A stretch of DNA of 54,593 nucleotides from the NCBI GenBank assembly GCA_030645955.1, contig JAUSMR010000080.1, positions 1 through 54,593 of the forward strand, in the 5' to 3' direction. The notes under the pieces are model-generated. The model saw only the letters and a list, made by a program, of their open reading frames with translations, did not search any database and was not told the DNA's origin. This DNA comes from Gallionella sp. (lineage in GTDB: Bacteria; Pseudomonadota; Gammaproteobacteria; Burkholderiales; Gallionellaceae). This document shows positions 1 to 7,285 of this stretch, in pieces; the first letter of the stretch is position 1, and each line of letters starts with the position of its first letter. The translations under genes were made by a program, and so were the position numbers.

Positions 1-139
1 CGAGGAGCGTAGCGACGTGGCAATCCAGAAGTTCGTTTGATATCAAACAACTGGATTGCCACGCTTCCTGCCGCGCTTCGCTCGCAGCTAAAGGCTTTTT
101 TGCAATGACGGATTGAGTGAATAAATCTGCGTTTCCCTA
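1..139. repeat. 133-bp family palindromic element, left end cut by window
   Basis: Copy of the repeat family whose complete member lies at 48421-48553. The central inverted arms (GTGGCAATCCAG and CTGGATTGCCAC) and the right terminus ATCTGCGTTTCCCTA are visible. The right half carries an extra insertion of about 25 bases around 68-95. The left terminus lies outside the window. Confidence 0.85.
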
Positions 140-248
140 ACCTTCAGGTTATGCTGAAACGAAAACCCGGCGTGATCATCACGCAAATTTACCTCAAAGT
201 GGTTCTTGTGCCCTTTGGGCATAAAACATCTGAACTCAGGAGATACAA

Positions 249-446
249 ATGATGAAATTTGAAAAATATGTCGCCACAATGTTTGCAATGGGCATCTTGG
301 TTGCAGCGTTATCCGGATGCCAGAAACAGGAAGGTCCGGCGGAACACGCCGGAAAGGAAATTGATAAGGCAGTAGAAAAAACCGGGCAACAAATCGAAAA
401 GGCAGGTGACAAAATTGAGGATGCGGCCAAAGACGCCAAGAAATAA
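249..446 (+). CDS. Small helical lipoprotein
   Basis: A 65-residue protein preceded by AGGAG about six bases before the ATG. The N-terminus is a lipoprotein signal ending in LSGC (cysteine near residue 24), so the mature part should be lipidated and held in a membrane. The mature 40 residues are highly charged, with two heptad-like copies of a D/K-rich helical motif (IDKAVEKTGQQ, IEKAGDKIEDA), as in small stress-induced lipoproteins of betaproteobacteria. There is no enzymatic motif. It stands alone between a repeat and the antiporter gene. The lipoprotein call is firm; the function is unknown. Confidence 0.8.
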   Translation: MMKFEKYVATMFAMGILVAALSGCQKQEGPAEHAGKEIDKAVEKTGQQIEKAGDKIEDAAKDAKK

Positions 447-624
447 TCAGCTTGTGGGAAGAGCAGCGAATATGAAGCGGCGCGGGATGCCGGGCAGCGT
501 GGAGTTTACCGATAAGGGTTGCCGCACGTTTTATGCGTTAAAAAATTGATATCGATTCGCCACCGGATGATCCATCGTGCCTGACCACAGTATTTGGCCA
601 CAGCGCTACGCATGAAAGATTCAT

Positions 625-1779
625 ATGAGTGAAACGCCCAAACGAATGAACCCCGTCGGAAGGATGGGTCTGGGACTACTGAAGGAGTGGCCGCTGTCAG
701 TCAATTTGGCCACCACGCTGGTGTTCATCGTCTTCGGCCAAAGCCTGCTGGCTGATCTTTCGCACCCGGTACGCTTCACGTTGATACTGACCTGGTTATT
801 GCTCATCATCCTTGCTTCGCTCTTCGCGGTTGTAAGGCATGCGGAAAGCCTGGCGGAGAAACTCGGTGAACCGCTGGGCACATTGGTATTGACGTTGGCC
901 GTTACCGGTATCGAAGTGATGATCATCGTTGCCACAATGTCGACCGGACAGGGCAGCCCGACGCTTGCCCGTGATGCGATGTTTGCGATAATCATGATCA
1001 TGCTGAACGGTAAGGTCGGCCTGACGCTGCTGATCGGCGGGTTAAAGTACAAGGAGCAGGACTACAACCTCCAAGGCGCCAATGCTTTCCTGGCGGTCAT
1101 TCTGCCGCTGGCCGTGATCGGGCTTGTTATACCCAACTATACGAGCTCGTCACCTGACCAGACGTTTTCTCCGATCCAGGCAGCGTTCCTGATCATCGTA
1201 TCAGTGGCCTTGTATGGCGTTTTTCTTACGATCCAGAACGGACGCCATCGTGCGTACTTTCGGATCGCACGCCAGACAGCGGAAACGAAGGATGCAAAAC
1301 GAAAATGGCGGATCGTCCATGAGGTTCACTCGGTTCCGTATCACTTGTTGCTGCTGCTGGCATATATGGGGCCGTTGGTGATCCTTTCCCAGCAGATCGC
1401 AGTGCCGATTGATTTTACGGTTCGCGTGTTAGGCGCGCCGGTAGCGCTGGCCGGACTGCTGATCGCCATGCTGGTGCTCGCCCCCGAGTCGTTCGGAGCA
1501 GTGCGCGCGGCATTGGCTAACGACCTGCAAAGGGCCGTTAACATCCTGCTGGGGTCTGTGCTCGCCACGATCGGGTTGACGATTCCTGCGGTTCTTGCGT
1601 TCGGGCTGCTGTCCCACAAACCGATTATTCTCGGCCTGGACCCCGTCGATATCACGATGCTGGCGTTGACTCTGGCATTAAGCACCATGACGTTTTCGAG
1701 CAGCCGTACTAACGTTCTCCTCGGTTCTGTCCACTTATTGTTGTTTTTCGCCTACCTGTTGCTTATTTTCCAGCGCTGA
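625..1779 (+). CDS. chaA: Calcium/proton antiporter, ChaA type
   Basis: A 384-residue polytopic inner-membrane protein with about eleven hydrophobic segments. Two related acidic helices, GEPLGTLVLTLAVTGIEV near residues 80-97 and LAPESFGAVRAALANDL near 288-304, match the alpha-repeat signature of the CaCA cation exchanger superfamily. A charged cytoplasmic loop (TAETKDAKRKWR) separates the halves. ChaA exports Ca2+, and in E. coli also Na+ and K+, in exchange for protons at alkaline pH. Length is usual for the family. The start lies just after a weak GAAAG site. No partner gene is adjacent, so it is probably monocistronic. Confidence 0.9.
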   Translation: MSETPKRMNPVGRMGLGLLKEWPLSVNLATTLVFIVFGQSLLADLSHPVRFTLILTWLLLIILASLFAVVRHAESLAEKLGEPLGTLVLTLAVTGIEVMIIVATMSTGQGSPTLARDAMFAIIMIMLNGKVGLTLLIGGLKYKEQDYNLQGANAFLAVILPLAVIGLVIPNYTSSSPDQTFSPIQAAFLIIVSVALYGVFLTIQNGRHRAYFRIARQTAETKDAKRKWRIVHEVHSVPYHLLLLLAYMGPLVILSQQIAVPIDFTVRVLGAPVALAGLLIAMLVLAPESFGAVRAALANDLQRAVNILLGSVLATIGLTIPAVLAFGLLSHKPIILGLDPVDITMLALTLALSTMTFSSSRTNVLLGSVHLLLFFAYLLLIFQR

Positions 1780-1995
1780 TCGGAAATACCGGCCATGCTC
1801 CATTTTCTTAAATGAAACCGGGGTGGGTGCCGGTATGTGCTTAAGGGATTGACCGTCGTGCTGTTGGAAAATGAAATTCAGTAATGCTCGCCATACCATG
1901 CTGCGCGTGATGATTGTCGGCCAATCCGCCTGGCGTGAGGCGTTGTTGAGAGACTACGTGCATTATTCAAATCCTGCTGCAGCAATTTTATTCTT

Positions 1996-2011
1996 TGTGC
2001 GCTAGCGCACA
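1996..2011 (+). promoter_or_regulatory. Palindromic site TGTGCGCTAGCGCACA
   Basis: A perfect 16-bp palindrome, 87 bases before the start of the small exported protein at 2099, followed by AGTC. The same pattern recurs upstream of several small stress-type genes in this window (4000, 7905, 8008, 8044, 35795). It is probably a binding site for one regulator. The rest of the 319-base gap 1780-2098 shows no gene. Confidence 0.55.
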
Positions 2012-2098
2012 GTCTCGACAAAATCTCCACGCTACAGTGTTTAGTAATTGATGCTGAAGAATACCCAGCCGCGATAATAAACTCATAAAGGAACAACA

Positions 2099-2641
2099 AT
2101 GAACAAGCCGTACATTACCGCATTCCTGGCCATAATTAGCCTCGCATTCAGCACTGGCGCGATGGCGCAAGACATGTCGAAGAGCGAATACAAGGCTGCC
2201 GGGAAAAACATCGTGGCCGGTTACAAGACCGCCAAGGCGAATTGTGCTTCATTCGCCGGTAACGCCAAGGATATCTGCATGGCCGAAGCAAAAGGCAAGG
2301 AAAAGGTCGCGAAAACCGAACTCAAAACGCGCTACAAGCCTTCGCGAGAGTCGGACTACCAAATCAGTGTTGCCAAGGCGCAAGCAGATTATGCGGTGGC
2401 CAGAGAAAAGTGCGATGACAGAGCTGGCAAAATCAAGGTCGCATGTGTGAAAGAAGCGAAAGCCGCCCTGGTGAGCGCCAAATCCAACGCTAAGGAACAG
2501 TTATCTCTATCACTGCACAGCAGCATCCATTCCATGGAGAGCGCAAGATTCGTCGCCAAGGAACAGTTGAAAACCTCGGAGCCAAACACAACAGCCAACG
2601 ATGCGTCCTCTGCTGCGCGCATGAAGGCGAAAGAAAAGTGA
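2099..2641 (+). CDS. Exported cysteine-repeat protein with premature TGA
   Basis: A 180-residue protein with an AGGAAC site and a clear signal peptide ending at AMA-QD (residue 24). The mature part holds two copies of a motif of about 24 residues with paired cysteines (ANCASFAGNAKDICMAEAK and EKCDDRAGKIKVACVKEAK), separated by basic helices. It is a periplasmic protein of unknown function. The frame continues past the TGA at 2639-2641 for 21 more codons to TAA at 2705-2707, and that tail (AMSGGAKELCVNEAK) is a third repeat. The TGA stands exactly where its first cysteine is expected. The gene therefore looks like a recent nonsense truncation of a protein of about 202 residues. Confidence 0.75.
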   Translation: MNKPYITAFLAIISLAFSTGAMAQDMSKSEYKAAGKNIVAGYKTAKANCASFAGNAKDICMAEAKGKEKVAKTELKTRYKPSRESDYQISVAKAQADYAVAREKCDDRAGKIKVACVKEAKAALVSAKSNAKEQLSLSLHSSIHSMESARFVAKEQLKTSEPNTTANDASSAARMKAKEK

Positions 2642-2777
2642 CATGCCATGTCGGGCGGTGCCAAGGAACTTTGTGTGAACGAAGCAAAGATGCACTACGG
2701 AAAGTAAGCCGCCGGGCAGGAATTTCACCAGCACCGGATGTTTAACGCAGTGGTGTTTCAAACGAGTACATACAGAA

Positions 2778-2883
2778 ATTAGCAGCAAATGCGGTAGCAG
2801 TAATCGTGCTGTTCGGCGTGGAAGGATGTACCGTGATCGGCGTGCCGGTGCCGGCACGGTGGGCGGCGCTTTTGGAAGAATAA
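2778..2883 (+). pseudogene. Relic of a small glycine-zipper lipoprotein
   Basis: One frame reads AVAVIVLFGVEGCTVIG, like a lipoprotein signal with a lipobox cysteine, but has no start codon and is closed upstream by a stop. A neighbouring frame over the following bases reads GAGAGTVGGAFG, as in OsmB-like glycine-zipper lipoproteins. The two halves are out of frame, suggesting a decayed gene. The evidence is short and only suggestive. Confidence 0.3.
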
Positions 2884-2908
2884 ACCATTAAATAGAAAGG
2901 TCGATATC

Positions 2909-3046
2909 ATGCTCTATACCATTGCCGTCGTTATGCTCATCCTGTGGCTGCTGGGTCTGATCACTGCTTACACCATGGGCGGTTTCATTCACATTCTGCT
3001 GGTGATCGCTGTCGTGGTTGTCTTGCTGAGAGTGATCAAGGGATGA
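2909..3046 (+). CDS. lmo0937-family small membrane protein
   Basis: A 45-residue protein starting at ATG after AGAAAGG. Residues 1-20 and 26-42 form two hydrophobic helices joined by the short turn TAYTMGG, ending in RVIKG. This matches the lmo0937 (DUF5670-type) family of two-helix membrane peptides, often induced by stress in bacteria of many phyla. The molecular role is unknown. It sits among other small envelope-stress proteins here. It is short but has a good ribosome site and family-typical length. Confidence 0.75.
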   Translation: MLYTIAVVMLILWLLGLITAYTMGGFIHILLVIAVVVVLLRVIKG

Positions 3047-3289
3047 CGCCTCCTGTGATTATTTTGGTTGTCTTTTTTCTAACCTTGAAATAGCTGGCGG
3101 ATCCAACAATGGAGTGCAAATTTTTGAGTAGCGCCGGTCAGGCGGGCAGAATGCGGCAGCTTGATCAGTCATTTGAAATCGCAAAATGAACTACCCACAC
3201 CTCATACGGTTGGCCGCTAAAACTGTTTTCCGTGGCAGCCCTTTCAATAAACTTTTCGATCAGGAACCGCTAACCACAGGAGATCCAAC

Positions 3290-3727
3290 ATGAAACGTTT
3301 TCTTATCGCAGCGGTGGTAGCCGCTACCACCATCCCGGCCCTCGCTGCCGACGTTGGAGTCTCGATCAGCATCGGCCAACCCGGCTTCTATGGCCGACTC
3401 GACATCGGCGACTTTCCACCGCCACAAGTGATCTATCGCCAGCCGAAAGTAATCGAGCGGGTGCCGATGAACCGCCCACCGGTCTATCTGCGCGTACCCC
3501 CGGGCCACGCCAAACATTGGAGCAAGCACTGCCGCAAATACAACGCCTGCGGCGAGCGGGTCTTCTTTGTGCAAGACAACTGGTACAACCGCGAGTATGT
3601 TCCGCGTTACCAGGAACGTCATCGTGATCGCCGGGATGACCGCCGTGACGAGCACAAGGACGATCAGCGTGGGAAGCAAAAGAACGACCGCCAAGGCAAC
3701 GATCGCGACCATGTCCGTGATTACTAA
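3290..3727 (+). CDS. Exported basic protein with conserved Cys pair
   Basis: A 145-residue protein with a CAGGAG site and a signal peptide cleaved after ALA-AD (residue 20). The mature part has a proline/tyrosine-rich stretch (PPPQVIYRQPKVIERV), then a motif HWSKHCRKYNACGERVFFV with two cysteines, and a very hydrophilic tail of about 40 residues of alternating D, R, K, H and Q. It resembles uncharacterised periplasmic proteins common in betaproteobacteria. The tail is low-complexity and may bind nucleic acid, polyanions or metal, but no function can be assigned. Confidence 0.8.
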   Translation: MKRFLIAAVVAATTIPALAADVGVSISIGQPGFYGRLDIGDFPPPQVIYRQPKVIERVPMNRPPVYLRVPPGHAKHWSKHCRKYNACGERVFFVQDNWYNREYVPRYQERHRDRRDDRRDEHKDDQRGKQKNDRQGNDRDHVRDY

Positions 3728-3860
3728 GGAAGCGCAGATTAAATCGTCATTGCGAGGAGCATAGCGACGTGGCAATCCAGAAGTTCGTTTTATATCAAAA
3801 CACTGGATTGCCACGCTTCGCTCGCAACGACAGCTTGGGTGAATAAATCAGCGATTCCCA
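3725..3860. repeat. 133-bp family palindromic element
   Basis: A nearly complete copy with left terminus TAAGGAAGCGCAGATT, central arms GGCAATCCAG and CTGGATTGCC, and a worn right terminus (AATCAGCGATTCCCA). It begins at the stop codon of the preceding gene, so that gene's TAA lies in the element's end. Confidence 0.85.
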
Positions 3861-3999
3861 AAGACATTGGCGTAACAATTATCCCGGCTCACATACATCC
3901 TTGCTGTAAATCCTTTCGGCATTCTTTGCTTCATTTTGACACCCCAGTTTCAAGTTTATCCAACTGTTGGTGCACACTTTTGCAGCTTACCCCAGGCTA

Positions 4000-4015
4000 T
4001 GTACGGCACCGCACA
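4000..4015 (+). promoter_or_regulatory. Palindromic site TGTACGGCACCGCACA
   Basis: A 16-bp imperfect palindrome followed by GACGG, 78 bases before the DUF3309 start codon. It matches the recurrent TGTGCGNTANCGCACAGAC pattern with one mismatch in the left arm. Spacing to the start is close to that at 1996 and 35795. Confidence 0.5.
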
Positions 4016-4093
4016 GACGGTCTCATATTTGCGCCATAGGATGGCCTCTAACTCAAAGTTGTCTAATTTAGGCGATACACAAGGAGAAACGAC

Positions 4094-4252
4094 ATGTCAT
4101 TGGGAACTATTCTATTGATCATTCTGGTGTTGATGCTGATCGGTGTGATTCCGACCTGGCCACACAGCAGGGCGTGGGGTTATGGCCCGAGCGGCGGGCT
4201 TGGTCTGGTGTTGCTCATCGTGATTATTCTGTTGCTGATGGGACGATTGTGA
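4094..4252 (+). CDS. DUF3309 small membrane protein
   Basis: A 52-residue protein with an AAGGAG site seven bases before the ATG. It has two hydrophobic helices (residues 3-19 and 36-50) joined by the typical turn PTWPHSRAWGYGPSGG, which identifies the DUF3309 family. Members are tiny inner-membrane proteins, widespread in proteobacteria and usually found near stress genes; the biochemical function is unknown. It is probably transcribed from the promoter region holding the palindrome at 4000. Confidence 0.85.
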   Translation: MSLGTILLIILVLMLIGVIPTWPHSRAWGYGPSGGLGLVLLIVIILLLMGRL

Positions 4253-4358
4253 CATGCTCGATAAAATTTGCCGCAAGGCGAATAGCTGGTTGCAGCAACA
4301 GCACCTGATGATGAGCGACTTTGAGGTTTAATTTTGTATTAATCCGGGAAGATAGACC

Positions 4359-4670
4359 ATGAAACAACTTAAGTATTTTTCCGCATTTTTTATGACCATT
4401 GCGTTGCTGTTTTCCCTGGGTTGCGCGTCCACGCCAACGCAGGAGAGTACCGGCGAATATGTTGATGACAGCGTCATCACCACGAGGGTCAAGGCGGCAA
4501 TATTCCACGAACCCACTTTGAAATCCGCCGAAATCAACGTTGAAACTTTCAAGGGTGTGGTCCAATTGAGCGGCTTCGTCAATTCCCAATCCGACATTAA
4601 CAAGGCGGTCGAAATTGCAGGAGGCGTCAAAGGTGTGACATCCGTCAAGAATGACATGAGGAATAAGTGA
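4359..4670 (+). CDS. BON-domain lipoprotein
   Basis: A 103-residue protein with a lipoprotein signal ending LGC (cysteine about residue 22), then a single BON domain from about residue 36 (DDSVITTRVKAAIF, VVQLSGFVNSQSDINKAVEIAGGVKGVTSVKNDM). BON domains bind phospholipid or polysaccharide surfaces, as in OsmY and DolP. Only one BON copy is present, whereas OsmY has two. The protein should face the periplasm from a membrane anchor and probably contributes to envelope stress tolerance. It lies 106 bases after DUF3309 and could be cotranscribed. Confidence 0.85.
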   Translation: MKQLKYFSAFFMTIALLFSLGCASTPTQESTGEYVDDSVITTRVKAAIFHEPTLKSAEINVETFKGVVQLSGFVNSQSDINKAVEIAGGVKGVTSVKNDMRNK

Positions 4671-4732
4671 CGCACTGCGGACACTGCTCTGAATGCGGCG
4701 GTGTTCGCAACGCATGGTGAAGCAATCAGGCT

Positions 4733-4782
4733 GGTATGCTTTGCTCGCGACGACAGCTTGGGTGAATAAATCAGCGTCTCAT
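4733..4782. repeat. Relic right half of 133-bp element
   Basis: The sequence GCTTTGCTCGCGACGACAGCTTGGGTGAATAAATCAGCG corresponds in order to the right third of the repeat family, very close to the right end of the copy at 3725-3860. The left two thirds are missing. Confidence 0.6.
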
Positions 4783-4844
4783 TAGTGGTTGTATCAGTAT
4801 CAAAACGTCATATTTTTTTATTTTAATTTTTAAGGAGTTTTATC

Positions 4845-5180
4845 ATGGCCACGAAAGTAATGGCATCAAAAAACATAAGCTACGCAGCCTCCAAAGATAA
4901 GCTAATGGATGATTTGCGATTGGTGGTGGTGGATGCCGAGGAACTGTTGCGTGCTACCGCCAACCAGGCGGGTGAAAGTGCCGCCGCCGCCCGTGCACGC
5001 ATCCAGGAGAGCCTGCAAGTTGTCAAGGAGCACCTGGATACAGCAGAAACAGCCGTGATTGAACGCGCCCGGCAGGCCGCAAAAGTCACTGACGAATACG
5101 TCCACGAAAACCCCTGGAAAGTGATAGGCATCTCCGCCTTGGCGGGCGCGGTAGTCGGGATGCTGATTGCACGGCGTTAA
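4845..5180 (+). CDS. DUF883 family protein (YqjD/ElaB-like)
   Basis: A 111-residue protein with an AAGGAG site. An amphipathic helical body (residues 15-85, rich in A, E and R) is followed by the signature WKVIGISALAGAVVGMLIARR, a single C-terminal membrane anchor. In E. coli, YqjD and ElaB of this family anchor ribosomes at the inner membrane in stationary phase. Genes for YqjE- and YqjK-like proteins follow about 1 kb downstream, so the E. coli yqjDEK order is kept with one gene inserted. Family call is firm; ribosome binding is inferred from the family. Confidence 0.9.
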   Translation: MATKVMASKNISYAASKDKLMDDLRLVVVDAEELLRATANQAGESAAAARARIQESLQVVKEHLDTAETAVIERARQAAKVTDEYVHENPWKVIGISALAGAVVGMLIARR

Positions 5181-5224
5181 TTCGAATTGTTATATGCCTG
5201 CGATTAGTTTCCAGTTGCTGTAAA

Positions 5225-5246
5225 CCTCCCTCGCCTTTAAGGGAGG
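5225..5246 (+). terminator. Hairpin after DUF883 gene
   Basis: CCTCCC and GGGAGG pair across a 10-base loop, 45 bases after the stop codon. There is no T-run, so termination is uncertain; it could instead sit in the leader of the next gene. Confidence 0.3.
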
Positions 5247-5280
5247 CGCAGGTATATATACTGAAGAACGAGGTGACAAC

Positions 5281-5955
5281 GTGTTACAAAAAGACTTGAA
5301 CGAAGAAAATAAAGAGATAAAGAACATAGCCTATGAGCTTTATGAAAAGCACGGCTTTAAGGACGGCAATGATTTTGTTGATTGGCTTGAAGCGGAAAGG
5401 CTATCGGGAAAACAACCCAAGTTGATAAACAGGAGACTAGCCAGAAGCCTCCTTCCCGTCGTTGTGGGGATATTACTCGTCATTGTGGCGATACTTTTAA
5501 TGTTGCTGTTTAAGCCTGCGCCCAAGATGGAACTGTCCCAGAAAAGCCTGTCCGAGTTGAAGCTCATGATGCTCGTGCTTGATCCGAAGCCTGATGAGGA
5601 AGTAGTCGTTTTCGGGGATGCGCATTTTGATTTCGATAAATCAACGCTTACCAGTGAAGCCAAAGCGCTGCTGGATATGGACGTTCAAGTCTTGAAAGAC
5701 AATCCCAAAATGAACGTTCGTATGGCGGGATATACCTCCGCTAAAGGCTCGGAAGAGGTCAATCAGAAACTGAGCGAAGAAAGGGCAACTATGGTCAGAA
5801 ACTATCTTATTGAAAAAGGTATCGGGGCAGAGAGAATTACGGTAATCGGATATGGCAGGACAAAACCGGCATTGTTTGAAGTGTCCCCTGCTGATATTAA
5901 CTCGCCGGAAGCAAAGGCAAATATGCGGGTTCTTTTTGAAATTGTCGTGAAATAG
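5281..5955 (+). CDS. DUF2934-OmpA membrane-anchored protein
   Basis: A 224-residue protein with a GTG start behind GAGGTG. Residues 12-42 (IAYELYEKHGFKDGNDFVDWLEAER) match the DUF2934 motif. A single membrane helix follows at about 55-75 (LLPVVVGILLVIVAILLMLLF), then an OmpA-type peptidoglycan-binding domain from about 110 (FDFDKSTLTSEAKALLD, LSEERATMVRNYLIEKGI, VIGYGRTKP). The usual GHTD motif reads GYTS. Topology predicts a cytoplasmic DUF2934 head and a periplasmic OmpA domain, an unusual bridge from cytosol to cell wall. It lies between the yqjD- and yqjE-like genes. Confidence 0.85.
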   Translation: MLQKDLNEENKEIKNIAYELYEKHGFKDGNDFVDWLEAERLSGKQPKLINRRLARSLLPVVVGILLVIVAILLMLLFKPAPKMELSQKSLSELKLMMLVLDPKPDEEVVVFGDAHFDFDKSTLTSEAKALLDMDVQVLKDNPKMNVRMAGYTSAKGSEEVNQKLSEERATMVRNYLIEKGIGAERITVIGYGRTKPALFEVSPADINSPEAKANMRVLFEIVVK

Positions 5956-6193
5956 GATGGCAGTGCTTTCATTGACATCCCGGAGCAAGACCGGAATGTT
6001 TATCTGACGGGCATTGCAGGTGTGCCGCCATGATGTTGAAACTTGCCATGCCCATTTCCCCATTCCCAACAGTCTCCTTGAAAGGGGTGGAGTTTTGAAA
6101 CAACTGAAAATTGTTCATAGGCATAAATCATTAATCGGCGTGGCGTATTAGGGGGAACGGCCTCCTCTTTTTGTATTGGAAAGGGAATTAGGT

Positions 6194-6571
6194 ATGGCAG
6201 AATCTGGCGGACTGATGGAGTCATTGAGACGGTTGGCGGATACCTTGCTCGCCATCCTGCAGACGCGGCTTGAATTATTGTCCAACGAATTGGAGGAGGA
6301 GCGTCTGCGCATTGCGCAAATGTTGCTCTATGGCAGCGTCGCCCTGTTCTTCTTTGGTTTGGCCATCATGATACTGACCGCATTTTTTGTGGTGTTGTTC
6401 TGGGATAGCCACCGTCTGCTGGTGTTGGGTGGCTTTGCTGCGTTGTATTTCGTCGCCGGCCTCCTGGTATGGAACGCTTTGCGCCGCATGGCCCGGGAAA
6501 AATCAAAACTGTTTTCCTCCAGCCTGGCCGAATTGGCCGATGATCGCGATCTGCTTGCCCCACGGCCATGA
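6194..6571 (+). CDS. YqjE-like phage holin family protein
   Basis: A 125-residue protein starting at ATG after GGAAAGGGAA; a TTG six codons earlier is open but less likely. An amphipathic N-terminal helix (SLRRLADTLLAILQTRLELLSNELEEERLR) precedes two membrane helices at about residues 40-62 and 70-92. This is the architecture of the holin superfamily III/YqjE family. Despite the name, these chromosomal proteins are not lytic holins; E. coli YqjE is an inner-membrane protein encoded beside YqjD. The stop overlaps the next start in an ATGA, implying translational coupling. Confidence 0.85.
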   Translation: MAESGGLMESLRRLADTLLAILQTRLELLSNELEEERLRIAQMLLYGSVALFFFGLAIMILTAFFVVLFWDSHRLLVLGGFAALYFVAGLLVWNALRRMAREKSKLFSSSLAELADDRDLLAPRP

Positions 6572-6939
6572 AGAAACGACTTGCAGCCCTAGCTCACCGC
6601 CGCCTCGAACTATTTGAAAAAATCGCGGCCCAGCGTATGGAAGTGGCCGAAATTTCCCAGCATTGGCAGAAACCCCTGGCAGTTGTTGACACAGGGCTGA
6701 AGGCGGCACGTTTCATACGCAGCCATCCCGGGTTGGTGTCCGGCGGCGTGGCTGCGCTTCTGTCATTGCGCGGCATGGGCATTGCCGGCTTCGCACGAAA
6801 GGGGTGGCGCTTGTTGTACCTCTATCCTTCCATCCTTTCCTTCGGTTTGAAATTCCTTTCCTCGGCAACTCGCTCTCCAAGTGCCGAAGAACATTTGGCC
6901 GGGCATCCGGAGAAGCGCAATACTGAGGTTGATTATTGA
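6568..6939 (+). CDS. YqjK-like protein
   Basis: A 123-residue protein whose ATG overlaps the yqjE-like stop. The basic N-terminus (MKKRLAALAHRRLELFEKIAAQR) fits the YqjK-like family, and a moderately hydrophobic centre at about residues 48-70 (SHPGLVSGGVAALLSLRGM) resembles the family's membrane-proximal segment. Function is unknown; position after the yqjE-like gene is the strongest support. It closes the yqjDEK-like group. Confidence 0.75.
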   Translation: MKKRLAALAHRRLELFEKIAAQRMEVAEISQHWQKPLAVVDTGLKAARFIRSHPGLVSGGVAALLSLRGMGIAGFARKGWRLLYLYPSILSFGLKFLSSATRSPSAEEHLAGHPEKRNTEVDY

Positions 6940-6990
6940 GGGCTCGCTGGCCAGAATACATGTCAACTCGGAACTTGGCTGGGTCTGGTC

Positions 6991-7160
6991 TAGCAGCCTG
7001 TCGGACTTAAGGAAACGCAGATTAAATCGTCATTGCGAGGAGCGTAGCGACGTGGCAATCCAGAAGTTCGTTTGATATCAAACAACTGGATTGCCACGCT
7101 TCGCTCGCAATGACGGATTGTTCGTCTTCGCTTCGATTCTTCAAGTCCGTCAGGCTGCTA
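6991..7160. repeat. Outer inverted repeat split by another element
   Basis: TAGCAGCCTGTCGGACTT at 6991-7008 is the reverse complement, with one mismatch, of AAGTCCGTCAGGCTGCTA at 7143-7160. Between them sits a copy of the 133-bp family. The arms resemble terminal inverted repeats of an older element whose interior was replaced or interrupted. The gap 6940-7285 holds these repeats and no gene. Confidence 0.6.
7008..7121. repeat. 133-bp family element nested in an inverted repeat
   Basis: A copy with left terminus TAAGGAAACGCAGATT and both long central arms intact (GTGGCAATCCAG and CTGGATTGCCAC). It ends at CAATGACGGATTG and lacks the right terminus. It shares its first bases with the end of the outer arm at 7008. 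Confidence 0.85.
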
Positions 7161-7285
7161 GTGGATGGGCAAGCCATCCGGACAATGCTGCAGATTGCTG
7201 CCTGCTGGCTTAAAACCGGTTGGCGAATTTCGCGGGCATCTGGAAGCTCGCACTGCCAAGAGCGCGAGCCTGATGAAATGGCGGC

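Noticed and set aside
460..550. Possible short gene after the first lipoprotein
   Set aside because: A short open stretch exists but has no ribosome site, no family resemblance and no conservation that I can judge.
2639..2707. Selenocysteine at the in-frame TGA
   Set aside because: No convincing SECIS hairpin was recognised by eye just after the TGA and no selenocysteine genes are in the window; a nonsense mutation is more likely. Kept only as something to exclude.
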